A stretch of DNA of 64,000 nucleotides from Rubrivivax sp. GTDB lineage: Bacteria > Pseudomonadota > Gammaproteobacteria > Burkholderiales > Burkholderiaceae_C. Under the pieces are notes generated by a model that was not told the DNA's origin, did no database searches, and saw nothing but the letters and a program-made list of their open reading frames with translations. A program made the position numbers and the translations under genes. Location: contig JAURZM010000063.1 in assembly GCA_030653385.1 (NCBI GenBank), positions 124,001 through 188,000 of the forward strand, given 5' to 3'. This document shows positions 8,140 to 16,357 of the stretch, in pieces (positions within the stretch are counted from its first letter, which is position 1; each line of letters begins with the position of its first letter).

Positions 8140-8379
8140 ATGCAGATTCCCGCTCTGCTGATGGCACCCGCCAAACGACCGCTGCGGTTGGTGGGTGTCG
8201 ACATTCCGCATCCGCCCCCGGACCTCGTGCCCACGCCGCCGACGCCGCATCCGCGGCCCGGCCCGGACACACCACCTGAGGTGGCACCCGGCTCACCACC
8301 AGAGATCGAACCACGGACACCGCCGACTCAACCGGTGCCACCCGGGGGGCCTGCGGCGCCACCACCCTGGGTGAAGTGA
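8140..8379 (+). CDS. small proline-rich hypothetical protein (second copy)
   Basis: 79 residues with repeated PTPP, PEIEP and TPP motifs. It shares the DTPPE core with the protein encoded at 2745. The start codon at 8140 follows GAGG, placed within the end of the previous gene, so translation is probably coupled. There is no signal peptide or membrane segment. A GTG three codons upstream is an alternative start. Function unknown; the shared context with the first copy suggests a related role in the same response. Confidence 0.6.
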   Translation: MQIPALLMAPAKRPLRLVGVDIPHPPPDLVPTPPTPHPRPGPDTPPEVAPGSPPEIEPRTPPTQPVPPGGPAAPPPWVK

Positions 8380-8529
8380 ACCGGCCAGGCGGGCCTTGGC
8401 TCTGGCCGAGGCGCCGCACGCGGCGCTTCGGCGTGCCAGTCCGACGCTGAGTGCCAATCCCCTGCGCTCAGCATGCCAGCTTTGGCAGCACATCGGTTCA
8501 GTCGGCAATACTCGACCGGCATGGCGTAC

Positions 8530-8545
8530 CGTGATGAAAATCACG
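8530..8545. promoter_or_regulatory. Crp/Fnr-type palindromic operator
   Basis: The perfect palindrome CGTGAT-GAAA-ATCACG also reads as GTGA-N6-TCAC. This matches the Crp consensus core and lies about 30 bp before the activator start at 8574. The Crp/Fnr-family gene at 7002 is a nearby candidate regulator. Whether the effect is activation or repression cannot be told. Confidence 0.55.
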
Positions 8546-8573
8546 CACAAGTTCACCGAGGGGGCCCGAACCC

Positions 8574-10013
8574 ATGCCGCACGCTCTGGTCGTCGACGAC
8601 GACATCGATTCCGCGACATCGATGAGAGACCTCATCGCGGGCGAGCAATTCACCGTGGCCGTGGCCCACAACCTGCGTGACGCCCGGCGCCAGATCAGCC
8701 TGCAGCAACCCGATATCCTGCTGCTGGATCTGTTGCTGCCGGACGGCAACGGCATGGAGCTGCTGGCCAACCCGCAGCTCATGGCCCATTCGGAAGTGGT
8801 GCTGTGCACCGGCCATGCCAGCATCGAAACCAGCATCCAGGCACTGCGGCTGGGGGCTGCCGACTACCTGGTCAAGCCGATCAAGCTCAAGCAGTTGCAG
8901 GGTGTGCTGTCGCGCATCATGAAGCCGGCCGCGATGAAGGCCGAGGTCGAGGACCTGACCGCTCAGTTGAGCACCAGCGGTCACTTCGGCCACCTGTGGG
9001 GCACGAGCCCGTCGATGCAGCGCATCTACGAGCAGATCTCGCGCGTGGCCGCGACCAGCGTGACCGTGTTCATCACCGGCGAATCGGGCACCGGCAAGGA
9101 AGTGGTGGCGCAGACCGTGCACGACCTCAGCCGACGCCGCAAGCAACCCTTCCTGGCCGTCAACTGCGGCGCCATCAGCCCGAACCTGATCGAAAGCGAA
9201 ATCTTCGGTCACGAAAAGGGCAGCTTCACCGGCGCCGAACGCCAGCACCAGGGTTTTTTCGAGCGCGCCAGCGGTGGCACGCTGTTCCTGGATGAGATCA
9301 CCGAGATGCCGCCGGAACTGCAGGTCAAGCTGCTGCGGGTGCTGGAAACCGGCCGTTTCATGCGTGTGGGCAGCACGGTGAGCCAGGAATCCGACGTGCG
9401 CATCATCGCGGCCACCAACCGCTTGCCGCACGAGGCAGTGGCTGCCGGCAGATTGCGCGAAGACCTGCTGTACCGGCTGAACGTGTTTCCGCTGGACCTG
9501 CCACCGCTGCGCGAGCGGCTGTCCGACCTGGGCTTGCTGGCCTCGCACTTCCTGGCCGACATCGGCACCCAGGAAGGGCGCCCGCGCAGCTTCACACCCG
9601 CCGCGCTGGCGCAACTGGCGCGCTACCACTGGCCGGGCAATGTGCGCGAGCTTCGCAACGCGGTGCAGCGCGCCTACGTGATGGCGCAGGGCGACACGAT
9701 CGACGACACCTGGCTGCCGCGGGGCGAAGCCGGGCTGCCCGTGGCCGAGGCGCCGGCGGTGGCCGCGTCCGCCGCGCCCGCCGTGCCCCAGCGCCCCGTG
9801 GTGGCGCAGGTGCCGGCTGCTGCAGAGGCGGTTGTCCTGCCCATCGGCACGTCGGTGGCGCAGGCCGAACGCTTGTTGACGCTGGCCACGCTGCGGCACT
9901 TCAACCACCACAAGGAGCGCACGGCGGCGGTGTTGGGCATCAGCCTGAAGACGCTCTACAACCGGCTCAAGGAATACGCGGCCGACAGCCCCGAAGCCGA
10001 CGAGATCGCCTGA
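8574..10013 (+). CDS. sigma-54-dependent response regulator (NtrC/AtoC family)
   Basis: 479 residues. Receiver at 1-115 with phospho-acceptor Asp52 (LLLDLLLPDG). AAA+ domain about 140-370 with Walker A GESGTGKE (169-176), the sigma-54-contacting loop GSFTGA (216-221) and Walker B TLFLDEI (about 235-241). After an Ala/Pro-rich linker comes a Fis-type helix-turn-helix (about 435-470). It should bind upstream sites and open sigma-54 promoters on phosphorylation. No kinase is directly adjacent. Its own promoter region lacks a -24/-12 element but carries a Crp-type palindrome. An rpoN gene lies 4 kb away. Confidence 0.93.
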   Translation: MPHALVVDDDIDSATSMRDLIAGEQFTVAVAHNLRDARRQISLQQPDILLLDLLLPDGNGMELLANPQLMAHSEVVLCTGHASIETSIQALRLGAADYLVKPIKLKQLQGVLSRIMKPAAMKAEVEDLTAQLSTSGHFGHLWGTSPSMQRIYEQISRVAATSVTVFITGESGTGKEVVAQTVHDLSRRRKQPFLAVNCGAISPNLIESEIFGHEKGSFTGAERQHQGFFERASGGTLFLDEITEMPPELQVKLLRVLETGRFMRVGSTVSQESDVRIIAATNRLPHEAVAAGRLREDLLYRLNVFPLDLPPLRERLSDLGLLASHFLADIGTQEGRPRSFTPAALAQLARYHWPGNVRELRNAVQRAYVMAQGDTIDDTWLPRGEAGLPVAEAPAVAASAAPAVPQRPVVAQVPAAAEAVVLPIGTSVAQAERLLTLATLRHFNHHKERTAAVLGISLKTLYNRLKEYAADSPEADEIA

Positions 10014-10019
10014 CCCTTG

Positions 10020-10046
10020 CGGCAAGGCATGCGGCAAGCCTTGCCG
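10020..10046 (+). terminator. hairpin after the activator gene
   Basis: CGGCAAGGC pairs with GCCTTGCCG around a 9-nt loop (9-bp perfect stem). It starts 7 nt after the stop at 10013. There is no T-run, so it may be a weak terminator, an RNA-stability element or an operator for the next gene. Confidence 0.4.
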
Positions 10047-10071
10047 CCGCATCCCGCATGACCCACGACGC

Positions 10072-10932
10072 ATGATCTACGACATCACCCATACCACCGA
10101 ATACCGCTTTCACCGCCCGGTCGAGTTCGGCCCGCACCGGCTGTGTTTTCGGCCGCGCGATGGCCACGACATGCGCGTGTTGGCCACCGAGCTGCAGGTG
10201 TCGCCGAACCCGCTGCGGGTGGACCTGATGCACGACGTGTACGGCAACTCGGTGGCATCGGTGCAGCCCGGTGGCAGCGCGGACGTGCTCAGCATCACCA
10301 GCCGCTTCACGGTGGACCACCTGGGGTCCATGGCCTTCGAGTTGCCGACGATGAGCGAGTCACTCTGGATGCCGCCCAGCTACACCCAGCTCGAGCGCCT
10401 GGCGCTGACCCCGTTCCTGCTGCCGTCGTTCATGGACCCCGGGCACGTGCTGCGCGCCTGGGCGCAAGAGTTTGCGGGCCTGGAAGGTGGCCCGCGCCAG
10501 ACGATTGCCCGCATGACGGAGAGCATCCGCAGCGGCTTCCAGTACACGCTGCGCGAAGAAGAAGGTGTGCAGACGCCGCAGCAGACGCTGGCACTGGGCA
10601 GCGGCGCCTGCCGGGACCTGGCCACCCTGATGATCGACGCCTTGCGCCAGTTGGGCATCGCCGCGCGTTTTGTCTCGGGTTACCTGTACCAGCCCGCGCA
10701 AGGGGAAAACATCGGCGGTGGAGCCACCCATGGCTGGGTTCAGGTGTACCTGCCGGACTGCGGCTGGTTTCCGGTGGACCCCACGAACAACCTCATCGGC
10801 GGCAGCGACCTGATCCGCGTGGCGGTGGGGCGGGACGCCTCCGAAGTGTCGCCCTTGTCGGGCGAGTGGTTTGGCGCCCCGGGTGATGCGGCCGGCATGA
10901 CGGTGCAAGTGGAAGTGCTGGCCCGACCCTGA
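10072..10932 (+). CDS. transglutaminase-like cysteine protease family protein
   Basis: 286 residues. An N-terminal beta domain typical of bacterial transglutaminase-like proteins (YDITHTTEYRF) comes first. The papain-like core has the catalytic triad Cys180 (GSGACRDLA), His220 (ATHGWVQVYLP) and Asp236 (GWFPVDPTNN). There is no signal peptide, so it is probably cytoplasmic. Family members act as proteases, amidases or ligases; the substrate is unknown. It follows the sigma-54 activator on the same strand and may be transcribed with it, although a hairpin separates them. Confidence 0.88.
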   Translation: MIYDITHTTEYRFHRPVEFGPHRLCFRPRDGHDMRVLATELQVSPNPLRVDLMHDVYGNSVASVQPGGSADVLSITSRFTVDHLGSMAFELPTMSESLWMPPSYTQLERLALTPFLLPSFMDPGHVLRAWAQEFAGLEGGPRQTIARMTESIRSGFQYTLREEEGVQTPQQTLALGSGACRDLATLMIDALRQLGIAARFVSGYLYQPAQGENIGGGATHGWVQVYLPDCGWFPVDPTNNLIGGSDLIRVAVGRDASEVSPLSGEWFGAPGDAAGMTVQVEVLARP

Positions 10933-10966
10933 GTTCGGGCGGGCCTGCAGACACCCGCCGGCGGCG

Positions 10967-11425
10967 TCAGGCGTCGGCGGCGCGGGCCTGGTCGCGCAGC
11001 ATGCGCACCTGGGCGTGGTTGCGCTTCACGCCTTCCAGCTGGCGTTCGACCACGGCGCGGGTTGCCGGGGTCAGGTCCTGAGACAGGGCTTTGCGGTAGC
11101 GCTCGAGTGCCGTGTCTTCGCCGGTTTCGGTGGCTTCGAGAATGGCCTTGTTGCTGTACCCCGACAGCGTGCCCTTCACCGCCACCCAGCCGCGGTGCAG
11201 CGCACCGGTGGCCGAGCCGCTGTCTTCCGCCGATCCGCCCAGCTGGGCCACCAGGGCCTGCAGCTCGCCAGCAGACTGCCGACACTCCTCGGCACGTTTC
11301 AGGAAAAGTTGCTTGACCTCGGGGCTCTTCAGGTACTCGGCTGAAGTCCGGAAGCCGTACTCACCGTCCTTGCAGGTTTCGATGAGGTCGTTCAAGGTGT
11401 CGATCGTGTCGTCATGCGTGGCCAT
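10967..11425 (-). CDS. PA2169-type four-helix-bundle protein (DUF2383-like)
   Basis: 152 residues, all helical, ferritin-like in pattern. It opens MATHDDTIDTLNDLIETC, and conserved Glu/His-type positions and the NKAILEATETGED segment match the PA2169 family as I know it. These proteins are often annotated with stress responses, but no enzyme activity is established. The ATG at 11425 is preferred because AAGGAA lies before it and the conserved region starts there. Downstream it converges on the transglutaminase gene. Its upstream gap holds two tandem palindromes, one of which could be a sigma-54 promoter. Confidence 0.78.
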   Translation of the reverse strand: MATHDDTIDTLNDLIETCKDGEYGFRTSAEYLKSPEVKQLFLKRAEECRQSAGELQALVAQLGGSAEDSGSATGALHRGWVAVKGTLSGYSNKAILEATETGEDTALERYRKALSQDLTPATRAVVERQLEGVKRNHAQVRMLRDQARAADA

Positions 11426-11475
11426 CAGAATTCCTTCAAAGGAGGGGAGGAACGCGCCTGCGCAGGTCTGTGCGG

Positions 11476-11516
11476 GCAGGCACGGCGTGCCTGCGTCAGG
11501 GGCACGCGGCGTGCCC
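11476..11516 (-). promoter_or_regulatory. two tandem palindromes; terminator pair or weak sigma-54 promoter
   Basis: GCAGGCAC/GTGCCTGC (11476-11494) and GGGCACG/CGTGCCC (11500-11516) are perfect short hairpins just after the kinase stop at 11529 (minus strand). The second one, read on the minus strand, is GGCAC-N5-GTGC, a -24/-12-like element with one mismatch, suitably placed for the gene starting at 11425. Confidence 0.4.
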
Positions 11517-11528
11517 GAGGGCACCCGT

Positions 11529-13766
11529 TCAGCGGCGTGCGCGGCCCTCGAGTGCCGTGGCCAGTGCCGCCACCAGGTCTTCGGGCGCGCAGGGCTTGCG
11601 CAACAGCACGAAGTCGCGCACGGCAGCCTCGCTGGCCACGTAGCCACTGATCAGCAGCACGGGCAGCTCGGGCCGCTCGCGACGCACCTGCCGGGCCAGA
11701 CCCACACCGTCCAGCGGGCCGGGCATGACGACGTCGGTGAGCACCACGTCCACCGCCGGGCGCGTGTCCAGCAGCCGCAGGGCCGCAATGGCGTCTGCGG
11801 CACGTTCGACCGTGGCCCCGTGCAACTGCAGCAGCGCCGACGTTACCTCGCCCAGTTCGTCGTTGTCTTCGACCAGCAGCACACGCGCACCGGCCAGGCT
11901 GGCGCTGCCCTGAACCGGCGCGTCGGACGCTGTGGGCGCGGGCCGGGTGCCTTCAGCCGTCGGGGCGTCGGTGTCGTCCGGCTGCGCCGGCAGCAGCATC
12001 TGCACGGTCGTGCCCAGGCCGGGCGCACTGGCGATGCGTGCATCGCCCCCCGCCTGCACGCAGAAGCCGTGCACCTGGCTCAGACCCAGGCCCGTGCCCT
12101 TGCCCACCGGCTTGGTCGTAAAAAAGGGTTCGAACACCCGCGAGGCCACGTCCCGTGCCATGCCGGGGCCGTCGTCGCCCACCAGGATCACCACCCAGAC
12201 CTTGGGCGCCAGCCCTTCGGTCTCGCTGGCGTCGGCGTTGCGTGCGTGCAGTTTCAGCACGCCGCCTTCAGCCATCGCGTCACGTGCATTCAGCGACAGG
12301 TTGATCAGCGCCAGTTCCAGTTCGTTGTCGTCCGCATACACGGGCCGGATGTCGGCCGCCACGTGAAGGTCGATCGTGATCTTGCCGCCCAGCACGCTGC
12401 GCAGCAGCTCTTCCAGGTCGGGCAGGTAGCTGTTCAGCGCGATGCGGCGGGGGCGAACCGCCCGCTGGCCGGCAAACCGCAGCAAGTGCTGCGTCAGCCG
12501 GCTGCCGACCTCGACGGCACGCAGCGTTGCCGCCACGGGCACCTGCAACTCGGGCCCGGGGGCCATGCGCTGGATGAGATGCGCACTGTTGCTGATCACC
12601 CCCAGCAGGTTGTTGAAGTCATGTGCCACGCCGCCCGTCAACCTGCCCAGGGCCTCGACACGCTGGCTCTGCGCCACACGCTGTTCGGCATGGCGCGTCA
12701 GTTCGACGGCCTGCGTGACCTGCCGCTCGAGCTCCTGTCGCCCTTGCCGCAGTGTGTTCGATGCGTGGCTCAGCGCCAGACCGACCTCGTCGCACTCGAC
12801 GATGCCGGTGTTCGACAGCGGCACGGATTCACCCTGTTGCAGTCTCGTCGCTGCGGTCTTCAGCGCCTGCACGGGCACGACGATGCGCCGCGCCAGCCAC
12901 AGCGCGCCGGCCACGGCCAGCGTGACCAGCGTGAGGGCGACCAGGGCGACATGAAGCACCGCAGATGACATCTGGCCCATGAACCGCGCACGCGGCATGG
13001 CCGTGATGAAGCTCCAGCCGCTGTCCACGGTGCTGAGATAGGCAACGGTGTGCACGCCGTCCAGCGAAACCGACTCGATCAATCCGTCTTGTCGCAGAGC
13101 AACCCGTTCAACGACGTCGGGCGTGGCGCTTCGTCCGGCCTGGGCCACGCCACCGGGGTGCCGGGCAACCACCGTGGCCCGGCTGTCCAGCACCGTGCCC
13201 ACCCACTCGGGCGGCAGCCGCTGGCGGTCGATGATGCGTTGCAGCTCGGCAGGCCTGAGGGTCAACACCAGGTTGAGCACTGTCTGACCGCTGCGCACAA
13301 CCGGCTCGACCACCGATGCATGGGCTTCGCGGCCTTCGCCCGCCTGCAGCGGCAGCACCTGCGGCGTTTCGTACAAACGGGCCGGCACGGGGCTGCTCAG
13401 GGGGTCGCCAGCGGGCCAGCGGCTGTCCAGCAGCAGCTGGCCGGGCGCGCGCAACTCGATCCAGCCATCCAGCCCCCGCAGCGCGCGGCGCGCCAGGGCG
13501 TCAAAACTGCGCAGCCTGCTGTCGCTGATGGCCGCCCCGTCGTCCAGCGCGCTGGACTGCGCCAGCACACGGGCCACGACGGCCCGCTGCGTGAGTTCAC
13601 TGGCCACCACCTGCGACAACGCCCGTGCCGTTTCGCCCAACGCCCGTCCGTGGGCTTCTTGCTCGGCCTTGAAGGTGCTGCCGATGAGCCACGCCACACC
13701 CAGCAGCCCGGGCAGCAGGACGGCCAGGACCAAGAGCAACAGTCGGGAACGGATGGTGACGGGCAT
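11529..13766 (-). CDS. membrane-bound hybrid sensor histidine kinase
   Basis: 745 residues from the ATG at 13766. TM1 is about 8-30, a periplasmic Cache-like sensor covers about 31-268, and TM2 is about 270-292. HAMP-like and coiled regions follow, then HisKA with His382 in GGVAHDFNNLLG, HATPase_c (GTGLGLSQVHGF), and a receiver from about 620 (VLLVEDNDELG, VLTDVVMPG, LLRKP). The VAHDFNN motif is typical of NtrB-like kinases, which often pair with sigma-54 regulators, so the activator at 8574 is a reasonable partner. A longer frame to 13898 adds only basic, poorly hydrophobic sequence and was rejected. Confidence 0.88.
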   Translation of the reverse strand: MPVTIRSRLLLLVLAVLLPGLLGVAWLIGSTFKAEQEAHGRALGETARALSQVVASELTQRAVVARVLAQSSALDDGAAISDSRLRSFDALARRALRGLDGWIELRAPGQLLLDSRWPAGDPLSSPVPARLYETPQVLPLQAGEGREAHASVVEPVVRSGQTVLNLVLTLRPAELQRIIDRQRLPPEWVGTVLDSRATVVARHPGGVAQAGRSATPDVVERVALRQDGLIESVSLDGVHTVAYLSTVDSGWSFITAMPRARFMGQMSSAVLHVALVALTLVTLAVAGALWLARRIVVPVQALKTAATRLQQGESVPLSNTGIVECDEVGLALSHASNTLRQGRQELERQVTQAVELTRHAEQRVAQSQRVEALGRLTGGVAHDFNNLLGVISNSAHLIQRMAPGPELQVPVAATLRAVEVGSRLTQHLLRFAGQRAVRPRRIALNSYLPDLEELLRSVLGGKITIDLHVAADIRPVYADDNELELALINLSLNARDAMAEGGVLKLHARNADASETEGLAPKVWVVILVGDDGPGMARDVASRVFEPFFTTKPVGKGTGLGLSQVHGFCVQAGGDARIASAPGLGTTVQMLLPAQPDDTDAPTAEGTRPAPTASDAPVQGSASLAGARVLLVEDNDELGEVTSALLQLHGATVERAADAIAALRLLDTRPAVDVVLTDVVMPGPLDGVGLARQVRRERPELPVLLISGYVASEAAVRDFVLLRKPCAPEDLVAALATALEGRARR

Positions 13767-14175
13767 GGAAGGGGCGGAAGCACTGGCGGGCCAGCAGGCG
13801 CGTGGGCGCGAAGTCCCGACCATAGCTCCGCCACGGGCGGCCCGGGTGATATCCGCCGCCCGATCTGGCCCTGGCCATCTGCATGCGGAGGGCGGCAAGG
13901 TTTACGGGAAGTTTTGCGGGAATCGGTAAATCGGGGCGGCGCGGCGTTGTCGGTGGCAACGACCGTTGACCGCCGTGGGGTGAAGGGCCCGGACCGTCGC
14001 GGCGCCACCAGGGTGTTGCCCAAGGGCCAGACGTTCCGCCCGGCCGCTTGTGTGAGCGAATGCATCTTCCTGGCCTTCGCGGCACGGGTGTTGCGTTGTC
14101 ACGTTGGACCGCCCGCTCGGCATGCAGGCGCCAGTGCCCCAACCGGGGTGACAAGACCCCGACGAGGAGACTTGC
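13767..14175. other. divergent intergenic region between kinase and rpoN
   Basis: 409 bp with no convincing ORF. It must contain the kinase promoter on the minus strand, which I could not identify. Near its right end it holds the sigma-54-like element listed separately. No repeats or RNA genes were seen. Confidence 0.5.
14080..14095 (+). promoter_or_regulatory. candidate sigma-54 promoter upstream of rpoN
   Basis: Exact GGCAC-GGGTG-TTGC core, with the -12 GC at 14093-14094 and the ATG at 14176. If real, this sigma-54 gene is transcribed by sigma-54 itself. Confidence 0.5.
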
Positions 14176-15669
14176 ATGTCAACGATGGGCTTTCATGCCG
14201 ACCACCGCCAGACCCAGACCCAGGCCCTGTCACCGCGCCTGCAGCATGCGGTGCGCCTGCTGCAGATGTCGTCGATGGACTTTGCGGCCGTGGTGCAGGA
14301 CACGCTGGGCCGCAATCCCTTCCTCGAAGCCGAAGAAGGCGATGACGGTGAAGAGGGGACCGAGCCCGACACGCAGGCATCGCTGCAGGCAGCGCACGAC
14401 GATGCCGACCTGAGCGACCCTGCCACCGCGCCCGATGCCGCAGACTCGGTGGATGCGGCCGGTGGCCAGGACGACGTCGACGCTGGCGACGACGGTGTCA
14501 GCGACCGTGACCTGTGGCAGACCGAAAGCGGCGGGGCGCACGGCTTCGAAGATGGCGAGCTGTCGGCGCTGGACCGCATGGCGGTCGAAACCACCCTGAA
14601 CGTGCACCTGCACGCGCAGCTGAACCTGCTGCCCTTGTTGCCTCGCGACCTGGCCTGTGCCCGCACCCTCATCGAATCGCTCGACGACGACGGCTACCTG
14701 CGCACGCCGCTGCAATCGCTGCTGGAAGTGGCGGCGCTGAAACCGGCGGCGAATCTGGAAGAGCTGAACATCGCGCTCAGGCGTGTGCAGTCGCTGGAAC
14801 CGGCCGGTGTGGCGGCACGTGACGTGGCCGAGTGCCTGCTGCTGCAGCTGCCCGCCATCGACTGCCCGCAGATGCGCGGCCTGGCCAGGCAGATCGTGCT
14901 GGAACACCTGCCGGCACTGGCCTCGCGCGACGTGGCCGGCCTGGCGCGGCGACTGGGCGAAACGGCGCACACCGTCGAAGCCGTCTGTGACCGCATCCGT
15001 CGCCTCGACCCGCGACCGGGTTGGCGCCTGGGCTCTTCGCACGTGGCCTACGTGGTGCCCGACGTGGTGGTCAAAAAGGTACGCGGGCAGTGGAAGGTGC
15101 AGCTCAATCCGGCCGTCGTGCCCAAGGTGCGGCTGAACGAGGTGTATGCGCAGCTTTTCCAGCGCCACCGCACGCCCGGCCATGCCGAGATGGGTGCCCA
15201 CCTGCAGGAGGCGCGCTGGACCCTGCGCAACGTCGAGCAGCGTTTTTCGACCATCGTCGACGTCGCCGAGGCGATCGTGGGGCGGCAACGGAACTTCCTG
15301 GAGTACGGCGCCATGGCAATGAAGCCGCTGGGCCTGAAAGAGATCGCCGAGGCAGTGGGAGTGCACGAAAGCACGGTCTCGCGCGTCACCAACAACAAGT
15401 TCATCGCCACACCCAACGGTGTTTTCGAGTTGAAGTACTTCTTCAGCCGCGCGATGGTCACTTCCAGCGGCAGTGCGTGTTCCGGCACGGCCATCCGTGG
15501 CCTCATCCACGACATGATTTCCGACGAATGCGCCGAAGCGCCCCTGTCGGACGCCGAAATCACACGCCAGCTGGCACGGCAGGGCCTGGTGGTCGCGCGA
15601 CGCACCGTCACCAAGTATCGCCAGACGCTGAAGTTCGATGCCGTGGAACGCCGTCGTCGTGTGGCCTAG
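14176..15669 (+). CDS. rpoN: RNA polymerase sigma-54 factor
   Basis: 497 residues. Region I, which contacts the activator, is at the N-terminus (TQALSPRLQHAVRLLQMSS). A very acidic region II covers about 48-125, the core-binding domain is central, and the helix-turn-helix is near LGLKEIAEAVGVHESTVSR. The RpoN box near the C-terminus reads ARRTVTKYRQ, against the usual ARRTVAKYRE. The gene does not sit in the common lptB-hpf setting of proteobacterial rpoN; it follows a hybrid kinase and precedes a stress protein. This suggests a second, specialised sigma-54 copy, though I cannot see the rest of the genome. Confidence 0.93.
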   Translation: MSTMGFHADHRQTQTQALSPRLQHAVRLLQMSSMDFAAVVQDTLGRNPFLEAEEGDDGEEGTEPDTQASLQAAHDDADLSDPATAPDAADSVDAAGGQDDVDAGDDGVSDRDLWQTESGGAHGFEDGELSALDRMAVETTLNVHLHAQLNLLPLLPRDLACARTLIESLDDDGYLRTPLQSLLEVAALKPAANLEELNIALRRVQSLEPAGVAARDVAECLLLQLPAIDCPQMRGLARQIVLEHLPALASRDVAGLARRLGETAHTVEAVCDRIRRLDPRPGWRLGSSHVAYVVPDVVVKKVRGQWKVQLNPAVVPKVRLNEVYAQLFQRHRTPGHAEMGAHLQEARWTLRNVEQRFSTIVDVAEAIVGRQRNFLEYGAMAMKPLGLKEIAEAVGVHESTVSRVTNNKFIATPNGVFELKYFFSRAMVTSSGSACSGTAIRGLIHDMISDECAEAPLSDAEITRQLARQGLVVARRTVTKYRQTLKFDAVERRRRVA

Positions 15670-15677
15670 CGCATGGG

Positions 15678-15693
15678 CGGCACGCCACTTGCC
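15678..15693 (+). promoter_or_regulatory. candidate sigma-54 promoter for glycine-zipper protein gene
   Basis: Exact GGCAC-GCCAC-TTGC core starting just after the rpoN stop (15669). Transcription would start near 15704, and the ATG is at 15733. Confidence 0.6.
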
Positions 15694-15732
15694 CCGGACA
15701 GGACCTCACCTTACCCACTGAAAGACAACACC

Positions 15733-16278
15733 ATGGCACGAGACACCACCCCTTACCTGACCGGACTTTTCCCTGACCGCGACAGTGCCGAACGTGCCTA
15801 CCAGGGCGCCGTCGAACGTGGCTACAAGCAGGACGACGTCAACCTGGTGATGTCGGACGACACGCGCGCAAAACACTTCGGCCGGGACACCACCGGCACA
15901 ACCGCCGACGGCCGCCAGACCGAACTGGGCACCAAGGCCGCGGAAGGTGCCGGCATCGGTGCCGGCATCGGTGGCGCGCTGGGGGCCATTGCCGCCGCCG
16001 TGGCCGCGGTGGGCACGTCGATTGCGGTGCCAGGGCTGGGCCTGGTGATCGCCGGCCCGCTGGCCGCCGCGCTGGCGGGTGCGGGTGCCGGGGGTGCTGC
16101 TGGCACGCTGGTCGGCGCGCTGATCGGCTGGAACATTCCCGAAGAACGGGTCAAGGAGTACGAAGAAGGCATCCGCCAGGGTGGCATCCTGATGGGTGTT
16201 CGTCCGCGCAGCGACGACGATGCGAGCCACATCGAGCGTAACTGGCGCGAAGCCAACGGCCAGTCGATCTACCGCTGA
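15733..16278 (+). CDS. glycine-zipper general-stress-type protein
   Basis: 181 residues. The N-terminal module FPDRDSAERAYQGAVERGYKQDDVNLVMS resembles the GsiB/YflT-like stress-protein module. A long Gly/Ala stretch follows (about 75-135) that could form a glycine-zipper membrane hairpin, then a charged tail (EERVKEYEEGIRQGG). Such proteins are usually induced by stress and associate with membranes; no enzymatic role is known. The ATG at 15733 is used because upstream codons lie in the promoter. A strong sigma-54-type element precedes it. Confidence 0.75.
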   Translation: MARDTTPYLTGLFPDRDSAERAYQGAVERGYKQDDVNLVMSDDTRAKHFGRDTTGTTADGRQTELGTKAAEGAGIGAGIGGALGAIAAAVAAVGTSIAVPGLGLVIAGPLAAALAGAGAGGAAGTLVGALIGWNIPEERVKEYEEGIRQGGILMGVRPRSDDDASHIERNWREANGQSIYR

Positions 16279-16282
16279 GCGA

Positions 16283-16298
16283 CGGCCCTGCGGGTGCA
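16283..16298 (+). promoter_or_regulatory. weak sigma-54-like element before hybrid kinase
   Basis: GGCCC-N5-GTGC with correct spacing, 60 bp before the ATG at 16358. It is the poorest of the series and could occur by chance. Confidence 0.2.
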
Positions 16299-16357
16299 GT
16301 CGGCCTGTGGCTGGCTGCGCCCGGAGCCCGTTCCACGTTCGAGCCTTCACCCGCACA

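Noticed and set aside
10020..10046. sigma-54 promoter before the transglutaminase gene
   Set aside because: GGCA and TTGC are present, but the spacing is two bases short of -24/-12; it is better seen as a hairpin.
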